A DNA stretch of 54,130 nt from positions 1 to 54,130 of the forward strand of contig JANQFP010000158.1 of the NCBI GenBank assembly GCA_028277795.1. Reading direction: 5' to 3'. Source of the DNA: Rhodospirillales bacterium (GTDB lineage Bacteria; Pseudomonadota; Alphaproteobacteria; Rhodospirillales; JANQFP01). Below the pieces are notes generated by a model, which worked only from the letters and a program-made list of their open reading frames with translations, did no database searches and was not told the origin of the DNA. Of this stretch, positions 54,067-54,130 are shown piece after piece. Each line of letters begins with the position of its first letter. The first letter of the stretch is position 1. The translations under genes and the position numbers were made by a program.

Positions 54067-54130
54067 ACGGCCTTCCGAGACCATCCGGCCAGGCGCGCGG
54101 CGCGCCGTGATGCTGGAGCATCACCAGCGC

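Overview
The window looks like one contig of a high-GC alphaproteobacterium, most likely a Rhodospirillales-type lineage. The signs are a complete ISC iron-sulfur operon with IscX, a TyrRS with the HAGS/KMGKT variant signatures, EipB-like, DUF3047 and AsmA/YhdP-type proteins, and RNase E with an acidic insertion in its N-terminal region. The assignment rests on gene content and protein style; no 16S or other rRNA, no tRNA and no intact insertion sequence was seen. Both window ends carry the same 35-bp sequence in opposite orientation (33 of 35 positions match), so the ends probably lie in a dispersed repeat that broke the assembly.

Layout. 0.1-4.5 kb: patatin-like lipase, four-PAS sensor kinase, stress-type protein. 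4.6-14.5 kb: a minus-strand sulfur/iron-sulfur island read as cysE-iscR-nifS-like-iscS-iscU-iscA-hscB-hscA-fdx-iscX-tenA-mnmA, with a good sigma70-type promoter ahead of cysE. 14.6-24.4 kb: alpha/beta hydrolase, a fold-back repeat, anmK, tyrS, a large AsmA/YhdP-like protein and glnE. 24.4-34.2 kb: small hypothetical protein, ferritin-like protein, FliL, prfB with its programmed frameshift, a 58-aa zinc-ribbon protein, PBP1A, N-acetylmuramoyl-L-alanine amidase and rne. 34.2-42.4 kb: aminotransferase, a gamma-glutamyltransferase homologue without its nucleophile, BepA-like protease, DUF3047, DsbA-like protein, rubrerythrin-like protein, PDZ protein, two palindromic repeats, EipB-like protein. 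42.4-49.6 kb: duplicated tetraheme cytochrome c whose frame is open to an upstream DUF429 gene, tldD, methyltransferase, MarR regulator and a CoA-ligase frame open into a secreted nuclease. 49.6-54 kb: an envelope locus with a YeeE/YedE sulfur transporter, an unassigned secreted protein, a SUMF1-type protein and two Cys-Asn-Pro repeat proteins.

The most unusual part is the last one. A lipoprotein carries 37 NPC triplets followed by a cytochrome P460-type haem domain (CAECH). Directly downstream is a 92-aa secreted protein made almost only of the same repeat (11 NPC). A divergently transcribed SUMF1-family protein with a CGVC motif and an upstream thiosulfate-type transporter complete the neighbourhood. 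This could be an envelope metal/haem/sulfur system that I cannot match to a characterised one; its function is inference. The sulfur island ties cysteine synthesis (CysE), sulfur mobilisation (two desulfurases), Fe-S assembly (ISC) and a thiolation consumer (MnmA) together with thiamine salvage (TenA).
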